Part shown: positions 51,321 through 60,013 of the stretch, piece after piece
How the letters are laid out: every line of letters starts with the position of its first letter
How positions within the stretch are numbered: the first letter of the stretch is position 1
DNA from: Mesorhizobium sp. LSJC280B00
GTDB lineage: Bacteria; Pseudomonadota; Alphaproteobacteria; Rhizobiales; Rhizobiaceae
DNA length: 60,221 nt
Assembly (NCBI RefSeq): GCF_000502835.1
Contig: NZ_AYVL01000020.1
Span: 1-60,221, forward strand
Direction of reading: 5' to 3'
Position numbers and translations under genes: made by a program
Notes under the pieces: model-generated
The model's input: the letters and a program-made list of their open reading frames with translations, nothing else
What the model was told of the DNA's origin: nothing
The model's database searches: none

Positions 51321-51565
51321 CAGTCGTCGCTCCACATCTGGTCGGTGAATTTCTTCATATCGAAATCAGGGTTGGCCGGCCCGATCCGCCGCGCCATTTC
51401 CTTGACTTTGGCAAGTCTCTCGCGCAGCGGGACGCTGCCGCGGTTGCGCTCGATCTCATGGCGCAAGGCGGTTCTGACGGCCTCTGTCTTGCTGCGCGCG
51501 TTGGTAATGTGCTGCAGCTCGACGGCCATGGCGTCGACGTCGGGATCGCGAATGAAAAGCGGCAT
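51320..51565 (-). CDS. vapB: VapB-type antitoxin (Rv0623/PSK family)
   Basis: The 81-residue protein starts MPLFIRDPDVDAMAVELQHI, followed by RSKTEAVRTALRHEIERN, a DNA-binding segment typical of VapB. The C-terminal KFTDQMWSDD is the toxin-binding tail that blocks VapC. The ATG at 51565 is the first start that gives the family N-terminus; the frame extends much further upstream without family similarity. The palindrome 51584-51599 just upstream probably serves autoregulation. Confidence 0.9.
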   Translation of the reverse strand: MPLFIRDPDVDAMAVELQHITNARSKTEAVRTALRHEIERNRGSVPLRERLAKVKEMARRIGPANPDFDMKKFTDQMWSDD

Positions 51566-51583
51566 TTTGTATATCCTCATGAG

Positions 51584-51599
51584 TGATATATCTATATCA
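51584..51599. promoter_or_regulatory. Palindrome TGATATA-TC-TATATCA before vapB, probable autoregulatory operator
   Basis: Perfect 7-bp arms around TC lie 19 bases upstream of the vapB start, in the only strongly AT-rich spot nearby, so they also overlap the likely promoter. VapBC complexes repress their own promoters through such sites. Confidence 0.6.
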
Positions 51600-52263
51600 T
51601 ATCGGAGATATACTCGCCAGCGAATTCGCGAGCGGCGGTTTTGATAAGGAGGGGAGGGAGGAATGCAGCCCGCGAAAATCCGTCGGGAGGTTCGGTTCTG
51701 GTGCTCAGTCCTTGGAATTGCTCGGCGTCTGAAACACGTCGCTCCGGCCATGTCACTGTCAACGCACACATGCCCAAGGCGCATTGGCGCTACGTGCGCC
51801 GACGCCTGCGCACCCCAAGATCCGCGGCGACCGATTGATGTCGATAGAGCGCCCACGCCGACGAGGCCAGCGCTAGCTGCATCGATTGCGTCAGGTTCAT
51901 AACGGCCATAATCCCGGCCCAGCGAACTCTCTCGTTAGGGCAGCTCGGGGAGTGCTACGGCTGGATGCTCTTGGGAACATCCCGAGCGCACGCGCTGCCT
52001 CCACATGATGGCGCCGGCGAACTCAACGAAGCCGTGCTGCCATTGGTGGTGAACTGGATAACACGAAAACTCGGCGGCCTCGACAATCATTGCCGGGGTT
52101 ACCTCGACCGATCCCTTCGCCGTCTATCCGCGTCTCATCGGCTGTCGCGCTGATCCGGATTGACAGCCACCCGCAATTAAAGGGCCGTTTGATGACACCT
52201 AGGCCTCCCCAACAGTATTAGTTCACAAAGCAGGTCGGCACCCCTGCGATCCGCTGGATCCGG
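51600..52263. other. Intergenic stretch between vapBC and the cyclase gene
   Basis: In these 664 bases no gene is supported. A minus-strand frame from 51901 encodes MNLTQSMQLALASSAWALYR and then only basic residues, too short to call. The remainder reads as non-coding on both strands. No repeat or RNA gene is evident. Confidence 0.45.
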
Positions 52264-54309
52264 TCAGCGTGTGCTTCGGGTTCGGGGTGCAAGATCAGGC
52301 GGTGCCATTTGCACGGATGGCGGCGAACCAACCACCACGGCAGGGGCGCCAGATTGCTCACCACGTTGGCTGTCTACTTCGCGGCTCATACTTTGGTGAG
52401 CAGCTTGCATCTCCGGAACGGTGAAAACCGGCACCTCGCCCTTGAAACCCTGGAGTTCAAAGGCGCCCGCCTGGACGACCGGCATCGGCGCTCCTGCCGC
52501 AAAGCCGGGACCAAGCACCAGGGGGATGCCCAGCTTCTTGGTCGTCGACTCGAGCCGAGCCGTGCGGTTCACCGGGGAGCCGATCGCGGTGTAATCGAAA
52601 CGCCGTTCGGAGCCGAAATTGCCTACCGAGCAAATGCCCGTCTCGATGGCGACGCCGATTGCGATGGAGGGGTGACCGTCCGCGCTGAAGGCGGCGTCTT
52701 CACGCTTCACCCGCTCGATAAGGGCAAGGCCCGCGTCGAGCGCACGCTCGCGATGATCGGGTTGATCAAGCGGCGCGTTCCAGAAGGCGAGCACCGCATC
52801 GCCCATGAACTTGTCGATGGTGCCGTCGCGCTTGAGGATCTCATCGGTCGCAATGCCGAGGAAGTGGTTGACCACCTTGGCGATTTCCTGGGTATCGAGC
52901 TGTTCGCTCATCGTCGTGAAGCCGCGTATGTCGCTGAGCAGAATTGTGATCTCGCGCTTCTCGCCGGACAGGATCGCTTCGGTGTCCGAGCTTGCGAGGC
53001 GCTGCACCACGGAAGGCGACAGATACTGGGAGAATTGCCGTGCCAGGGTGGACCGGCGCTGCTCGCTGCGCCTGTAGAGGACATAGCCTTCGAAGCCGGC
53101 TACAAGGATCGTCGCAAGCGCCGGCTGCAGCGGGTCATAGAGTGCACCCTGCAGGCTGTATTCGAGAGCGCCGAACACGAACGGCGTGACGGCCAGCAGC
53201 ACGAGAGCCAGGGCACCAAGCACGACACGCCCGGCGAGCACTCCGGAAAGTCCGATGAAAACGATGGCGCCGAGGACAAACCAGAGCCGCTCAAGCGTAC
53301 GTGCGTGCGTTGGCTCTGCAAGGTAGCGCCCGGCAAGCAACTGGGCGATTGCATCGGCGTGGATGTCCGCGCCTGGTCGCGCTGGACGCGTCGGGGTGGG
53401 CAGATACTGCGTCAGTCCCACGGCCGACAGATCGACGATGGCGATGGCGTCCCGCAGCCGCGGATCGCCATGGCCCGAAAGGATAGTGCTGGCAGATATA
53501 CGCGGCGTATCGGTGGCGGTTTCCCAGAGCCGGATGCTTCCCTCCGGCTCGAGCGGCACAATGGCGCCGGCCATCCTGAGTGCGTCGAACCCGGCGGCAT
53601 TCATCCGGGCTATGTAGCCGTCCTGCCCGGCGTAAAGGCGCAGAAGCTCGAGCGCGAAGGACGGCCACAGCTGCACGCCTTGAGCGGTATTGCGAAGCCA
53701 GAGCAGCGGCACATGGCGCAGCACGCCGTCGGGATCGGGCAAGGTGCGAATTACGCCGAGGCCCGCGGCGGCGTTCGAGAATTCGGCAAGCGAGCCGGTC
53801 AGGCCGGTGAAGCCGGGAAGTGTGTCGGGTACTTGCCCGACGATCGACCAGCCGGCTTTGGGCCCTGCTTCTGAAACCGTCGCCTCATCGCCCAGGCTGA
53901 CGGCAAGCGCCGTTCGATTTTTGGCCAGCGCCGCTGCCAGGCGCTTGTCTCCGGCGATGCCCTCAGGTGAGGTGTCGGCCTCGGGCAGTACCAGCGCAAG
54001 CCCGATCACCGCCGCGCCGGATTCGGTGATGCCATCGACCAGATCGGCCAAGAGGCCACGGTTCCAGGGCCATCGCCCATGTGCCTTGAGGCTGGCGTCG
54101 TCTATCGAGACGATCACGACAGGATTGCTCGTCGCCTGGCGTGGGGCGAGAAACTGGTAGAAGTCGTACGTCCGCTCACGCAGGCGCGACAACGGCCCGT
54201 CAAAAGCCAAATGGCAAGCGAGCAGCAGGAGCACGACCACAAGGCCGGATATTTTGCGCCTGCCAGCTTGCCGCCAATCAGCCCAGCGCCAACCGACCAA
54301 AGGGCTCAT
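52264..54309 (-). CDS. CHASE2-domain adenylate/guanylate cyclase
   Basis: The 681-residue membrane protein has an N-terminal helix (LVVVLLLLACHLAF), an extracytoplasmic CHASE2 sensor (about 30-330; FLAPRQATSNPVVIVSIDDA, HGRWPWNRGLLADLVD), three transmembrane helices (about 335-420) and a class III cyclase domain (about 450-640). The cyclase core has the metal Asp in ILLSDIRGFTTMSEQL, GDAVLAFWNAPL, and FDYTAIGSPVNRTARLE with the transition-state Asn and Arg. It would make cAMP in response to a periplasmic signal. It lies 15 bases after the FecR-domain gene in one apparent operon. Confidence 0.93.
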   Translation of the reverse strand: MSPLVGWRWADWRQAGRRKISGLVVVLLLLACHLAFDGPLSRLRERTYDFYQFLAPRQATSNPVVIVSIDDASLKAHGRWPWNRGLLADLVDGITESGAAVIGLALVLPEADTSPEGIAGDKRLAAALAKNRTALAVSLGDEATVSEAGPKAGWSIVGQVPDTLPGFTGLTGSLAEFSNAAAGLGVIRTLPDPDGVLRHVPLLWLRNTAQGVQLWPSFALELLRLYAGQDGYIARMNAAGFDALRMAGAIVPLEPEGSIRLWETATDTPRISASTILSGHGDPRLRDAIAIVDLSAVGLTQYLPTPTRPARPGADIHADAIAQLLAGRYLAEPTHARTLERLWFVLGAIVFIGLSGVLAGRVVLGALALVLLAVTPFVFGALEYSLQGALYDPLQPALATILVAGFEGYVLYRRSEQRRSTLARQFSQYLSPSVVQRLASSDTEAILSGEKREITILLSDIRGFTTMSEQLDTQEIAKVVNHFLGIATDEILKRDGTIDKFMGDAVLAFWNAPLDQPDHRERALDAGLALIERVKREDAAFSADGHPSIAIGVAIETGICSVGNFGSERRFDYTAIGSPVNRTARLESTTKKLGIPLVLGPGFAAGAPMPVVQAGAFELQGFKGEVPVFTVPEMQAAHQSMSREVDSQRGEQSGAPAVVVGSPPSVQMAPPDLAPRTRSTR

Positions 54310-54324
54310 GTCGTGCGGCCAGGC

Positions 54325-55134
54325 CTAATTGCAGTAGTAGCAGCAACCCTCACCCTCACACTCGCCCTTATCCACGCCCCCGCCCACAGGTGGCGTTAGG
54401 CTGTCGGGGAACTCCATGACCACTCCTGGCAATGCGCCGTCCGTGGACTCGCAGACTTTGAGCGAGCCGCCGAGTGCCGACGCACAAATCGCGCTTACGT
54501 CCAATCCAGGACCCGGTGCGCCTGGCAGGCCGGTGCCGGCTATCCGGTCGATGCTGTCCAATATCGGGAAGGTGTCGATTCCGCCGTAGCCGGTCAGCAG
54601 CTTGCCATCTTCCGATGTGCAGGCGTAGCCCGGGTTTGTGATGACCAGCCGTTTGCCATTGATCGTGCAGGTCATGCGGCCGGCGCGCAGTATGCCGACG
54701 GTCTGGCCGGCTGCCACCAGCACTTCGATGATGCCGCCTCTCGCCCCGAGCACCATGTGCGGCGTCGCAACCTGCATGACGCCCCCTTTCGAAACCTGGC
54801 CGCCATAGAAACGGGCCAGGCCGCTGTTCATGCCGATGTCGATCTTTCCCGATCCGGAGCCTGGATTGTAGACGAATTCATCGATCGTCAGGCTGGTGTT
54901 CGGACCAATCTTGGCGCTCGATTCATCCCGGAACACCAGCATTCCAAGACCGGTGGGATTGCTGCGCAACTGGTCGCCGAGTTCGACGCCGGCACCAACG
55001 TTCATTGTCCCGCCGTTGTTGCGGACGATGTTGGTCTGATAGGCCGTCATCGACCCGACCGTCTCAGCGGCGGATGGTGCCGCGAAGGCAAGGCAGGCGA
55101 TAAAAATGGCGATCTGACGGTACGGGGTCCTCAT
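54325..55134 (-). CDS. FecR-domain periplasmic protein with Cys-rich C-terminus
   Basis: The 269-residue protein has a signal peptide (IAIFIACLAFAAPSAAETVG) and a FecR domain (about 30-150; TNIVRNNGGTMNVGAGVELG, SAKIGPNTSLTIDEFVYN, FYGGQVSKGGVMQVATPHMV). The C-terminus ends in an unusual CEGEGCCYYCN cluster with four cysteines in the last nine residues. It has no anti-sigma transmembrane helix. FecR-domain proteins of this kind are often found beside CHASE2 cyclases. The ATG at 55134 was chosen because it begins the signal peptide. Confidence 0.88.
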   Translation of the reverse strand: MRTPYRQIAIFIACLAFAAPSAAETVGSMTAYQTNIVRNNGGTMNVGAGVELGDQLRSNPTGLGMLVFRDESSAKIGPNTSLTIDEFVYNPGSGSGKIDIGMNSGLARFYGGQVSKGGVMQVATPHMVLGARGGIIEVLVAAGQTVGILRAGRMTCTINGKRLVITNPGYACTSEDGKLLTGYGGIDTFPILDSIDRIAGTGLPGAPGPGLDVSAICASALGGSLKVCESTDGALPGVVMEFPDSLTPPVGGGVDKGECEGEGCCYYCN

Positions 55135-55145
55135 CGCGGCCTCTT

Positions 55146-56420
55146 TCAATTGAGCGTCAACGTATAGCTCATGAGCATTTCGAACGATTTTCGGTCGCGG
55201 TTGGCGATGTCGAAGTTGGTTTCGCGATAGGCGAGATCGACGCTGATCTTCTGCGCCTCCGTCAGCTGAAAATCGCTTTCCGAGGCAATGCGCCAGAAGT
55301 CGCTCTTGATATTTGTACCGATGCCGACAGACAGATCGGGAGTGTCGCTGTGGCCGGCCGAGAAGGCGATCTGGTGCGACCATGCGAAAAGATCCGGTAC
55401 GTTCATCAAGAGGCCGCCATAGCGGACCTCGCCCGTGTAGCTGCGGCCGATTTCGCCAGATCCGGAAGCGAAGTCATTCGAGCCGACAAAGCGCAGTCCG
55501 AGCGCCTGGCCATTGCGGAAGCGGTAGCTGCCGCCTGCCTCATAGAAGACCCTGCTATCGGCGAAAATGCCTTGCGAGGGGCTTAGATCGATATAGCCGC
55601 CACCGGCGAAGAGCGTCGTCTCGACCGTCGGGCGAACGAGGAAGCGTCCACTGAGGCCGATGCCGGTTTCGTGGATATCGCTGTCGAAACGATCCGTAAC
55701 GGTAAACGCCGAAAGCAGCAGGCGCAGCGAATCGATCCCACTGTTGGGTAGCCCCTTGTCCCAGGTAATCGCGGCGTTGCCGTGGATAAAAGTCTTCTCG
55801 CTGCCTGGAACCGACAGGTCTTCCGTGAAAAAACGCTCTGTCGCCGTCAATGACCCTGAAAGGACGAGAGCGTCAGCACTTGGCGTGCCGAGGTCCCACC
55901 GGACAAAGCCTTCCGCCCGCCCATAGGGCGAGACGAAGCTGTCGTCGTCCTGCGCCCCGCCGGGCTCAAAATCGGTAAATGCGCTGAACACGCCGCCGGT
56001 CAGGGCGAGTTCCCAGGTGACGCCACGCAACGCGCGCTCGATGCGGGCGAGCAGGCGAACCGCTTCCTGCTGGTCACTTGCGGTCAGACCGCCGACTTCG
56101 ATGCCGTACTGCACCTGCCGCCGGGCCAATTCATAGGAGCCGACATGATAGTACAATCGGCTGGCCGCCAGTCGGGCGCGCGCATCGCGGGGATATTTGA
56201 TCAGATACTGCTCGATTGAGGAGATCGCCTGATCGTATTGTCCCGCATTGACGGCAACTGTGACGAACTGGGCGAGCGTTCCGTTGTCGGCCGGACTGGC
56301 GATGCGGGCTGAAAACGCATCGTCATATGCCGTAAAAAGACCTTGTGCGCCGGCCGGCAATACGCCGGTACAAAGCAGCGCCGCGGCGCAGCCGAAGATC
56401 GTTCGAAACGAAGATTGCAT
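55146..56420 (-). CDS. TPR-containing outer-membrane beta-barrel protein
   Basis: The 424-residue protein has a signal peptide (RTIFGCAAALLCTGVLPAGA), TPR-like helices at about 45-140 (FVTVAVNAGQYDQAISSIEQ, AASRLYYHVGSYELARRQVQ), and then repeated amphipathic strands, ending with FEMLMSYTLTLN. The alternating pattern is typical of an outer-membrane porin-like barrel. The start at 56420 was preferred to an ATG six codons upstream. It is the first gene of the FecR/CHASE2 operon, 12 bases before the FecR start. It may sense or export a polymer, but this is unknown. Confidence 0.8.
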   Translation of the reverse strand: MQSSFRTIFGCAAALLCTGVLPAGAQGLFTAYDDAFSARIASPADNGTLAQFVTVAVNAGQYDQAISSIEQYLIKYPRDARARLAASRLYYHVGSYELARRQVQYGIEVGGLTASDQQEAVRLLARIERALRGVTWELALTGGVFSAFTDFEPGGAQDDDSFVSPYGRAEGFVRWDLGTPSADALVLSGSLTATERFFTEDLSVPGSEKTFIHGNAAITWDKGLPNSGIDSLRLLLSAFTVTDRFDSDIHETGIGLSGRFLVRPTVETTLFAGGGYIDLSPSQGIFADSRVFYEAGGSYRFRNGQALGLRFVGSNDFASGSGEIGRSYTGEVRYGGLLMNVPDLFAWSHQIAFSAGHSDTPDLSVGIGTNIKSDFWRIASESDFQLTEAQKISVDLAYRETNFDIANRDRKSFEMLMSYTLTLN

Positions 56421-56761
56421 GCCGAGAACCCACCCCAAACCCGACTAGTGCGAAGGACTTAGCACGACCACAAGAAAAAGGCGACTGAACGGTCGCCAGA
56501 CCATGCGAGTCTCAGCAGCTGTTGCAGCTGCGCAACAAACCATCGGTTTATTCGTGCTTCGGCTACGCCCGTTGGCCAAATGTATTCTCAGCGTTGCTGT
56601 GCACAATTGAAGTATTCGGCATCGGCGGCAACTAACTCAAGTCATCATCAGTGGCGGATCGCACAGTCGACAAGATTAATATTTTTTGCGCGGTTCGTTG
56701 AACGCTACGAGGTCAGCTTATCGCCCCCGACGCCCAGGGACGCGTCACCGGACGCGTCTTG
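56421..56761. other. Intergenic stretch between barrel and MgtE-like genes
   Basis: These 341 bases hold no recognisable gene. A short GCAGCTG repeat occurs twice (about 56516-56534). The promoter of the barrel/FecR/cyclase operon should lie near 56430-56480. Confidence 0.4.
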
Positions 56762-57949
56762 CTACAGCACGAGCATGGTGGCCAGCCCCAGCATCAGGCC
56801 CATGCCAACGATATCGGTCACGGTGGTGAGAAAGATCGCCGAAGCGACGGCCGGATCGGCGCCGACCCGGCGCAGGCCCAGCGGGATCAGCACGCCGGAG
56901 ATTCCGGACATGAGGCACGATCCGGACATGGCAAGCAGGATCACAAGTGCCAGCATGGGCGCCTGGGCCGCCGACTCCGGTTGCCGCGACGCGTAGAACC
57001 ACATCGCCGCAGCCGCCACAAGACCGACGAGCACGCCGTTGGCGATCCCGAGCGCGCCCTCCCTCATCACCAGGTGCAGCTTCGGTCGTTTGTCCACATC
57101 CCCCAGGGCAAGGCCACGCAGCGTCATAGCCAGTGCCTGGCAGCCGGTGTTTCCGCTCTGCCCGGCCAAGACCGGGAGGAACGCCGCCAGGGCGACGATC
57201 TTCTCGATCGTGCCTGTGAACGAACTGACCACGAAAGCGGCCATGAAGGCCGTCAGCAGGTTCAGCTGCAGCCACGGGTGACGCTTCAAGAAGGCTGAAA
57301 ACAGCGGCGTAAAAGAACGCTCCTCCTTCTGGACACCCACCATCTGGCCAGACTGGGCGGAAATCTCGATGATTTGCTGCTCGAACAGTCGCCAGCCGCG
57401 GACCTGCCCGAGCAGCCGGTTCTCCGCGTCCACCACGGGATAGACAGGGTAGTGACGGCGTACCGCCGCCTTGCATGCGTCGCTCAAAGAGAGATCGACG
57501 TTAAGGGCGAACGGCCTGGGCAGCATGATCTGATCGACAATCGCGTCCGGTTCGCTCAGCATCAGATCGCGCAGGACCACCAGGCCAACCAGTTTGTCGC
57601 CCCCCTCCGTAACATAGAGATAAGTGAGCTCGGTCGGCACCTGGGTGCGTCTGACGGCCTCCACTGCGGCGGCTATCGTCGTGCCGACAGGAACGCTGGC
57701 GGGAATCGGGTCCATCAGTTCGACGAGCGACTCAGGGATCGCAAGGTCCTTGCCATCGCCATGAGGCTTGACGGGCCGCATATGCGGCGGCAAATGCTCC
57801 GCCACCTTACGGGCATGCCTGTCCGGCAACAACTTTAGTGTGTCCCGGATGAACTCGGGAGACTCTCGGGCAAGCAATTCAGCCGCGTCATCAGGTGCTC
57901 GAGCACGCAGCGTGCGTACCAGCTTCTGAACGTCGTTCTCTTCCTTCAT
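56762..57949 (-). CDS. MgtE-family magnesium transporter
   Basis: The 395-residue protein starts at 57949 (KEENDVQKLVRTLRARAPDD); further upstream the frame is open but not MgtE-like. The N-terminal helical domain is short. Two CBS domains follow (LMDPIPASVPVGTTIAAAVE, TYLYVTEGGDKLVGLVVLRD and RRHYPVYPVVDAENRLLGQV). About five transmembrane helices form the channel with conserved FLPVLAGQSGNTGCQALAMT and ASAIFLTTVTDIVGMGLML. CBS domains sense cytoplasmic Mg and gate the pore. It is a single-gene unit on the minus strand. Confidence 0.9.
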   Translation of the reverse strand: MKEENDVQKLVRTLRARAPDDAAELLARESPEFIRDTLKLLPDRHARKVAEHLPPHMRPVKPHGDGKDLAIPESLVELMDPIPASVPVGTTIAAAVEAVRRTQVPTELTYLYVTEGGDKLVGLVVLRDLMLSEPDAIVDQIMLPRPFALNVDLSLSDACKAAVRRHYPVYPVVDAENRLLGQVRGWRLFEQQIIEISAQSGQMVGVQKEERSFTPLFSAFLKRHPWLQLNLLTAFMAAFVVSSFTGTIEKIVALAAFLPVLAGQSGNTGCQALAMTLRGLALGDVDKRPKLHLVMREGALGIANGVLVGLVAAAAMWFYASRQPESAAQAPMLALVILLAMSGSCLMSGISGVLIPLGLRRVGADPAVASAIFLTTVTDIVGMGLMLGLATMLVL

Positions 57950-58441
57950 CTGCCGCCGCCCCCAAATTGCTAGTGTCTTGCCTCTGACAGTATGACACGG
58001 ATCGGATCGCTCTGTCTGGCGCGCAGTGGCCCAAGCGCCTCGATCCCGAAATCTTCGCCTCTCGGGCCCGAGTGGACCGAACCCAGACAGATCTGCGTCA
58101 TTGCGTGGGTGCATACAGGCGGGCTGTAACGTCAGAGTGTCGCCGAGAATTTGACGTGTTGCGAACTTCACCGGTCTTTTGGGCTTTGCGAGCACGCCGC
58201 ACCAAGGAAACTTAAACCCGGAAGTTCTGCAGAGGCAGGGTCTCCGGCGTTCGAATTGATTGCCTCATCCGGCGCATCTTGCCAGTTTCACCAGCTATTG
58301 ACGCCACGGCCGGTTAAGATCTGCGACTGCTTGCACAGAAGGATGTGGAGCACGAGCTCCTTCGAGGACGATTTCATGACGGTCTTGTACCAAGGCAAAA
58401 ACTTCGGCAAGTTCGTTGCGTCTTGGGAGAGGGCAACAACA
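57950..58441. other. Intergenic stretch upstream of the small secreted protein
   Basis: These 492 bases hold no recognisable gene. Both strands give arginine-, serine- or proline-rich shadow frames. The promoters of the MgtE-like gene (minus) and of the 58442 gene (plus) should lie here. Confidence 0.4.
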
Positions 58442-58756
58442 ATGAAATTATCTTGCGTAGGCATGATGCCGGTCGCGGCAATGGTGATTTGCGCAAACTC
58501 GTTCGTTCCAACCGCCGCCCGCGCTAACTCGGTTGCCTTCGATTATGGATATCAGATGGCGGCTTATCTGTTTTGCTCTCAATCGATCTATAACGACAGA
58601 CGTTTTGGCGACTTTCTTGTTGAGGATGGGAAGTATGACAAAACGAAAGAGTACAATCGTGGCGTTGCCGCTCTGAAAGCCGCGCTCAAAGGCCCCCACC
58701 CTAGGAAAGTGTGCTTCGATGCCGCCCGCGCCAGCGGTTGGTGGACCGACCGCTGA
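58442..58756 (+). CDS. Small secreted hypothetical protein, 104 aa
   Basis: The ATG at 58442 opens a signal peptide (SCVGMMPVAAMVICANSFVP, cleavage near AARANS), followed by a mature part of about 75 residues: AYLFCSQSIYNDRRFGDFLV, EYNRGVAALKAALKGPHPRK and CFDAARASGWW. Two cysteines could form a disulfide in the periplasm. An in-frame ATG at 58376 would add 22 residues before the signal. The function is unknown; the form is that of a small periplasmic protein. Confidence 0.65.
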   Translation: MKLSCVGMMPVAAMVICANSFVPTAARANSVAFDYGYQMAAYLFCSQSIYNDRRFGDFLVEDGKYDKTKEYNRGVAALKAALKGPHPRKVCFDAARASGWWTDR

Positions 58757-58865
58757 CGGCTTTCGAACTCGGTCTTTAGTTGGTTGCTTATCGGCTTCGG
58801 CTCACCGCCGATCGGCGGGCCGTCGAAGCCGTGCAACCATGCCTCGGCACGCTCGCTGTCGCGGC

Positions 58866-59070
58866 GCTGGCAGTCCGGCTCCACGACTGACGTCCGGGGA
58901 CGGATCTCGAAAGCCGGCGACTCGGATGTGCGGCGTGCGCTCTGCGAGGCGGTATCGGGTCTGGTGATCCGCTTCAAGGGCAGGGACAAGGTCAAGAGCT
59001 GGGGTGAGGCGACCGCCAAACGCTCCTGCCACCGCAGAGCCAGCGTCGCGGTGGTCCCGCAAGTTGGCGG
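58866..59070 (+). mobile_element. C-terminal remnant of an IS110-family transposase
   Basis: The plus strand reads RGRISKAGDSDVRRALCEAV, SGLVIRFKGRDKVKSWGEAT and AKRSCHRRASVAVVPQ. This is the conserved C-terminal part of IS110 transposases (GRISKxGDxxxRxxLxxAA, KRAxVAxARKLAVI). The N-terminal RuvC-like catalytic part is absent. The match continues to KLAVI, in a shifted frame, at about 59055-59068, where an isomerase fragment begins. Confidence 0.75.
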
Positions 59071-59523
59071 TGATCATCATCGCCTTTGAGAACCTCTTCG
59101 CCATGGAACCGGGTCAGTGCCGGCAGACCCCGGCCGAGGTGGCGCAGACGGTTAAGGCGGTCGGCCATCCGAACTTGGTGGCGCTTATCGATTTCAGTCA
59201 CGCCTATATTGAATCCACCCATCGCGGCCTGAACTTCTGCGGGCAATGCCGCCGGTGGCGGGGCACCTGCATGTCCATGACTCCTTCGGGCGCCCGCAGG
59301 GCTTCCACAGAACCTACCTCCCGCAGGAGGACGCAGCGCTGGGTATAGGCGACCTGCACATGCCCCTCGGCTGGGCGATATCGAATAGGATGACATCTTC
59401 AGTGAGCTGGCCTTCTTGCCCGGGACCGTCCTCATCATGGAAATCGGGCCCCGCTATCCCAACGAGCAACCCGATTGCCTGGCCCGGGCAAAAAAATCTC
59501 GTCACGTTGAACGATCGCGCTGA
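59070..59523 (+). pseudogene. Frameshifted C-terminal part of a TIM-barrel sugar phosphate isomerase/epimerase gene
   Basis: Three segments in different frames can be read: IAFENLFAMEPGQCRQTPAE with VKAVGHPNLVALIDFSHAYI (59070-59240), then MPPVAGHLHVHDSFGRPQGF with GIGDLHMPLGW (59246-59370), and then FSELAFLPGTVLIMEIGPRY to the stop at 59521-59523. The metal-binding positions ENxF, DxSH, HxHD and GDxHxP are those of xylose-isomerase-like TIM-barrel enzymes. At least two frameshifts and the missing N-terminal half make it dead. It adjoins the IS110 remnant. Confidence 0.75.
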
Positions 59524-59848
59524 GCGCGGAGCGGCGGAGTAAAAACGGAGAATCCGCGGCTGTTGTGCTGCCAATGTCGGCCAGAGCTGCCGAACTCGTT
59601 GGCAGCGAGCCGTTCCGCATTGGCAAGGTCGACCGTAACGAGTTTTGTCGGTCTGTTTCGATGAGATTGTAAGAAGAGTTCGCCTGCCGGTCCACGATAC
59701 GACGGCCAGCATTAGTTGGCTTGTCCCTGGTGGTCGAGCGCGGGCAGGGGCTGGAAACATACAAGTCATCCACCCGTTCGCCATCCATGTGATCGCATGC
59801 GTGCTCGCCAACCCGGTACCTTGGCGGCGTCCGCCAGCTCCCTTCTGA
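59524..59848. other. Intergenic stretch without a recognisable gene
   Basis: These 325 bases give only low-quality frames on both strands. No repeat or RNA gene is seen. Confidence 0.4.
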
Positions 59849-60013
59849 CTATTCCCTTTCCTTCGCACTTATCTTAATTCCGCGCCGTTCCGCGTACTCG
59901 ATCAATGCGAGTTCTATCACCGAGGTGATAGAACGCCGCTCCGCGTCTGCAAGCTGTTGCGCCAAGGCCAACACCGGCGGATCAAGGCGGGTGGTGAACG
60001 GCTTTTTTGTCAT
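59849..60013 (-). CDS. Short ribbon-helix-helix protein (antitoxin or plasmid-type regulator), 54 aa
   Basis: The minus strand from the ATG at 60013 encodes MTKKPFTTRLDPPVLALAQQ, LADAERRSITSVIELALIEY and AERRGIKISAKERE, with a stop at 59849. It has the ribbon-helix-helix order: a strand FTTRLDPPV, helix A ALAQQLADAERR, the SIT turn and helix B SVIELALIEYAERRG. Such proteins bind palindromes as dimers; the twin GCACGTGC palindromes at 60058-60090 lie just upstream. No toxin gene follows: downstream is the non-coding stretch and the isomerase debris. Confidence 0.8.
   Translation of the reverse strand: MTKKPFTTRLDPPVLALAQQLADAERRSITSVIELALIEYAERRGIKISAKERE

Noticed and set aside
52309..53874. 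521-codon open frame on the plus strand
   Set aside because: It is antisense to the CHASE2 cyclase gene, whose motifs are unambiguous on the minus strand. No ribosome site or domain is seen.
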